Assembly: GCA_002633005.1 (NCBI GenBank)
Contig: NMRA01000015.1
Location: 1,477,671 to 1,541,670 of the forward strand
DNA length: 64,000 bases
Source of the DNA: Phoronis australis
Lineage: Eukaryota > Phoronida > Phoronidae
Direction: 5' to 3'
The notes beneath the pieces were generated by a model. It was not told the origin of the DNA, did no database searches, and saw only the letters and a program-made list of their open reading frames with translations. Each line of letters starts with the position of its first letter. Position 1 is the stretch's first letter. This document shows positions 61,501-64,000 of the stretch, piece by piece. The position numbers and the translations under genes were made by a program.

Positions 61501-63793
61501 TGTTACTATGGTAATCTTGCTTATGAAAATTGTTGTAGCAATAGGTTGCAGATTTATTAAGCAAGTTTTTCTGAAATCAAGAATGGTAAAATAGTGAAAT
61601 CATTTTAACTCGGTTTAGTACAGAAAAATTAGTGAGAAAATTTTCGGAAAAATATTCTCACGAACGTTACTTAATTCCGAACTGAACTAAAACGTTTTGT
61701 AGGTAAAACAAGGGCTTGACTTGCCACAAAATGAGGTTTACTTTGGATGTGGGGCAACTGTGGAAAACTGGAAGACCTAACTCCATTATTTCAGAACTCA
61801 AATTATTTCATTTAACAAACCCAGCAATAAACCAACAAAACACACGTCCCAACCTGTTCCTGGAGACAACCAGCTTTAGAGCAAACATTGATTAGTTAGG
61901 TTATATGTTGATCAAGCATGGATATATTAAGCTTATGCAGCAGAAATAGTGTCTACGCTTATACCCATAATTGAATTAACCAATTTCACCGACTAATCAC
62001 TTCATTGGCAGCCACTTTACAGGAAAATGCCAATGGCTTCCTCATGAAACACTTGACTTTCACTCAAATGACCTTGTGAGATCCCGCCAACATTGCAACA
62101 CAGCTGGGATACACATTCATAACTCACCACGGCTGATCACGGACATATACAAAGACACCCACTTGACACATCAGTTGAACCAAGATTTGTACCACAATGG
62201 AGAACAACACAGGCAGCGACAGCAGATGACCCAAAGGGGGTTGTGCTACCAAGGTGTTATAGGCAGCTGTGTGGCCCACTGTAATAGACAAAGGACTATC
62301 TGATAAGCAATGACAAAAAGTAACCTAGGGGTCTGCTACCAATTTGTTGCAAGAAGCTGTGTGGACACTGTAATAGACAGGGGACTAGGGTAAACAATCA
62401 CAGATCATGTAGGGGATGGTTTGTTACCCAGCTGCAGTAGACAACCGTGTGTCCTACTGCAATAGATAGGGTACTAGGGTAAGAACGACAGAAGATAATC
62501 AAGGGGATTATCTGCTATCAACTTGTTATTGGCAGGCGTATGGGCCACTCAAATAGACAAGGTACTAAGTAAACAATAACACGGAGTAAAAACTGGTTTA
62601 AGAAGTTATATGACTTAGTCACCATCATAAAGATGAAACAGACATGCTGTTTTAACAGGAAAAAACAAACTGTTCTACAGCAAATAGTGAAACCAGGTGC
62701 ATCAGAAATGTTGCAGACGCATAATTATCTAACATTTAATTTACTGCAGAGCTGCCCTACGTTCGATACCCTAAGGCGCCAGATATGGCCCAGTCTGGTG
62801 GAACTCAAGGTAAAACTGTGGGGCCCCGACAGCATCATTGCGGCGAACTGCAGACTTCGCCCAAAAGACCAGACTGACTGTCTAAGCTACATGGCCGGGA
62901 TCGCTGAAGAAGAATCTAACATTAATATACTTCCTATTGATTAACAGTGACTGAAACTTTACAAGAACTTACTCAAAAATGCCACTGTTGTCGTGACAAC
63001 CAGATCCAAGTATAAAAACTGTGTGTCACCAAGTTCTTGTTCAATCTGCAATAAAATAAGGTAATCGAAGAGAAATGAAACAAAACACTATTAACAATTC
63101 ACGTACAACCAAGTTTTACACGATCAAGTTCCCATGACAATCTGAATCTCATAAGAGTAACGTTACAAGATGGAGAAATTTCTGTTTGAAGGTGAAAAAG
63201 GAGCACAGTCAATCTGATACCGTTTGTAGTGCACAAGGTCTGAGCAGGTCTCAAGACCAAGACTACTGCACAAAACAACTGAGTTTATTTTATGAAATAT
63301 CTCCTATTGGTCATCAGGATCTTCACAGCAAAAGTTCCTTTCAAGAATATATAAAGAGACTTTTTTATTTGGTACAATAATTTTCCACTTATTTTGCACA
63401 AAAATGATAGTCAAAATTGTCATTTTTCCGTCTTTGAAAAACTGATTTACATTATATACTGCAAATAAGGGAAATTTACCAAAAATTGTTTAAAGACGTC
63501 TTCACAACATAAGCCATGCTAGTATTAGCCTAAAATTGTGGAGAAATTTTGACAAAATAAAAGTTCACTTGTCGGCCATATTGTGTGCTAAATAAATGAA
63601 GAAGTACCATAGTATATGGTGTACACATGTGACTACTGCAAACCACCGAGATGGTGTAAGGTAACTGACCAGTAGTGACACCAAGTGGTCACTTACATTG
63701 TAGAGAATGATGACAGAGATGAATTGGATCATACTGTACAAAGCCATGTACTTGAACACTCCAAAAGATGTGACTAGTGCAGCACGACCTTCT
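58538..63793 (-). CDS. ATP13A2: ATP13A2-like P5B ATPase, C-terminal seven exons
   Basis: Exons in reading order: 63793-63697, 63045-62973, 62278-62128, 61460-61309, 60568-60480, 59749-59660, 58729-58538 (TAG). All phases agree; 280 residues are in the window and the gene begins beyond position 64000. The product is the membrane half of a P5B cation pump, a lysosomal polyamine exporter in mammals. Exon 1 here encodes [20 protein letters not shown], a highly conserved transmembrane entry. Exon 2 has [11 protein letters not shown], exon 3 [15 protein letters not shown] ending RDQPW, exon 4 [19 protein letters not shown], followed by TNVPF across the next junction. The last exon ends with a cytosolic [15 protein letters not shown] motif. 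QPWFLP and TNVPF resemble ATP13A2 more than ATP13A3/4/5. About four hydrophobic helices (M7-M10) are visible. The phosphorylation and actuator domains lie outside the window. Confidence 0.92.
59350..59430 (+). mobile_element. tRNA-derived SINE-like element
   Basis: A box TAGCTCAGTGG (59363-59373) and B box GGTTCAAGCTCC (59408-59419) have the spacing of a tRNA promoter, within GGCCCAATAGCTCAGTGG. No closed acceptor stem is evident. It is in the final intron of ATP13A2. Confidence 0.55.
60650..60715 (-). mobile_element. Possible tRNA-like SINE fragment
   Basis: On the minus strand TTAGCTACACC and GGTTTGATTCC are spaced like degenerate A and B boxes. The evidence is weaker than for the elements at 11594 and 59350. 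Confidence 0.3.
62245..62590. repeat. Tandem repeat of ~90 bp containing ATP13A2 exon start and splice acceptor
   Basis: Four diverged units start at 62245, 62335, 62423 and 62514, each with GCTACCAA-like, then GTGTGGNCCACTGTAATAGACA-like (split here for length), then a GGGACTAGGGTAA box. Unit 1 contains the acceptor and the first bases of the ATP13A2 exon at 62278-62128. Units 2 to 4 repeat the acceptor and exon start within the upstream intron, with decayed reading frames. Confidence 0.75.
62690..62910 (+). mobile_element. Possible non-LTR retrotransposon C-terminal remnant
   Basis: A plus-strand frame contains [20 protein letters not shown] and then VKLWGPDSI. The pattern of a cysteine, then hydrophobic-LR-x-x-W-P and later LWG is like the region after the reverse transcriptase in some animal LINE elements. 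No catalytic reverse transcriptase motif is present, so it is at most a dead fragment inside an ATP13A2 intron. Confidence 0.35.
63400..63610 (+). repeat. GGCCATATTG-type repeat, near-consensus copy
   Basis: It contains AGTCAAAATTGTCATTTTTC, AAGCCATGCTAGTATTAGCC and the ending TTCACTTGTCGGCCATATTG, closely paralleling 490-720. It is intronic in ATP13A2. Confidence 0.6.
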
Positions 63794-64000
63794 CTGAAAA
63801 ATCAAGACATTAAAACATGAATTAAACAAGTTACTGATAATACCTGGTATGTTTTGCTGGTTGATTGATGATGTCAGTTGCAAATTTTCACACAGAATGT
63901 GAACAAGAGCAACGCGGAGCGTTGATATGCACCCATCGTGTGCACTGCATATAGCACAGATACAAGGGATGATTACTATTTCAAGCATTTCGAAAAAATG

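Noticed and set aside
1-64000. CRISPR arrays, operons, ribosome binding sites
   Set aside because: The window is eukaryotic; regular tandem arrays here are minisatellites without spacers.

Overview
This is a metazoan nuclear genomic window. The genes are split by many GT-AG introns, the DNA is AT-rich and gene-sparse, and there are many short interspersed elements: tRNA-like SINEs, several inverted-repeat DNA transposons and microsatellites. The recognisable proteins (SMCR8, ATP13A2, a C2H2/AT-hook protein, a PAN/apple-like protein) point to an animal. The very intron-rich SMCR8 and the repeat landscape suggest an invertebrate, possibly a non-vertebrate deuterostome or a lophotrochozoan, but I cannot name the taxon. 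Two single N positions (51607 and 54797) sit between near-identical direct copies and mark imperfect assembly joins.

Layout. 1-15.8 kb: scattered minus-strand exons of an unidentified gene (start codon at 15838, likely stop at 4768), embedded in repeats. 15.9-24.8 kb: mostly non-coding and repeat-rich, with a 502-bp DNA transposon at 23066-23567 and only weak hints of a minus-strand gene. 25.2-43.8 kb: a complete 24-exon plus-strand SMCR8 orthologue whose exon phases all agree (680 codons plus stop), followed by a long 3' UTR to about 46.3 kb. 46.3-51.4 kb: a minus-strand two-exon gene for a 727-residue protein with three AT-hooks and eight C2H2 fingers; its 3' end meets that of SMCR8 tail to tail. 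Its intron carries a 327-bp element with perfect 40-bp terminal inverted repeats and a 9-bp target duplication. 53.9-56.1 kb: a small secreted PAN/apple-like protein gene on the plus strand, four exons with an in-frame stop in exon 2. 58.5-63.8 kb: the last seven coding exons of a minus-strand ATP13A2 (P5B ATPase); its upstream part lies beyond the window.

Two genes have lysosome-linked counterparts: SMCR8 works with C9orf72 and WDR41 in autophagy and lysosome signalling, and ATP13A2 is a lysosomal polyamine exporter. Nothing here shows that this proximity has functional meaning. The most interesting non-genic signals are the MULE-like element, a pair of elements sharing terminal repeats and 6-bp target duplications, an apparent presence/absence insertion exposed by the assembly join at 54797, tandem duplication of a splice acceptor plus exon start in ATP13A2, and a heat-shock-element cluster inside a SMCR8 intron.
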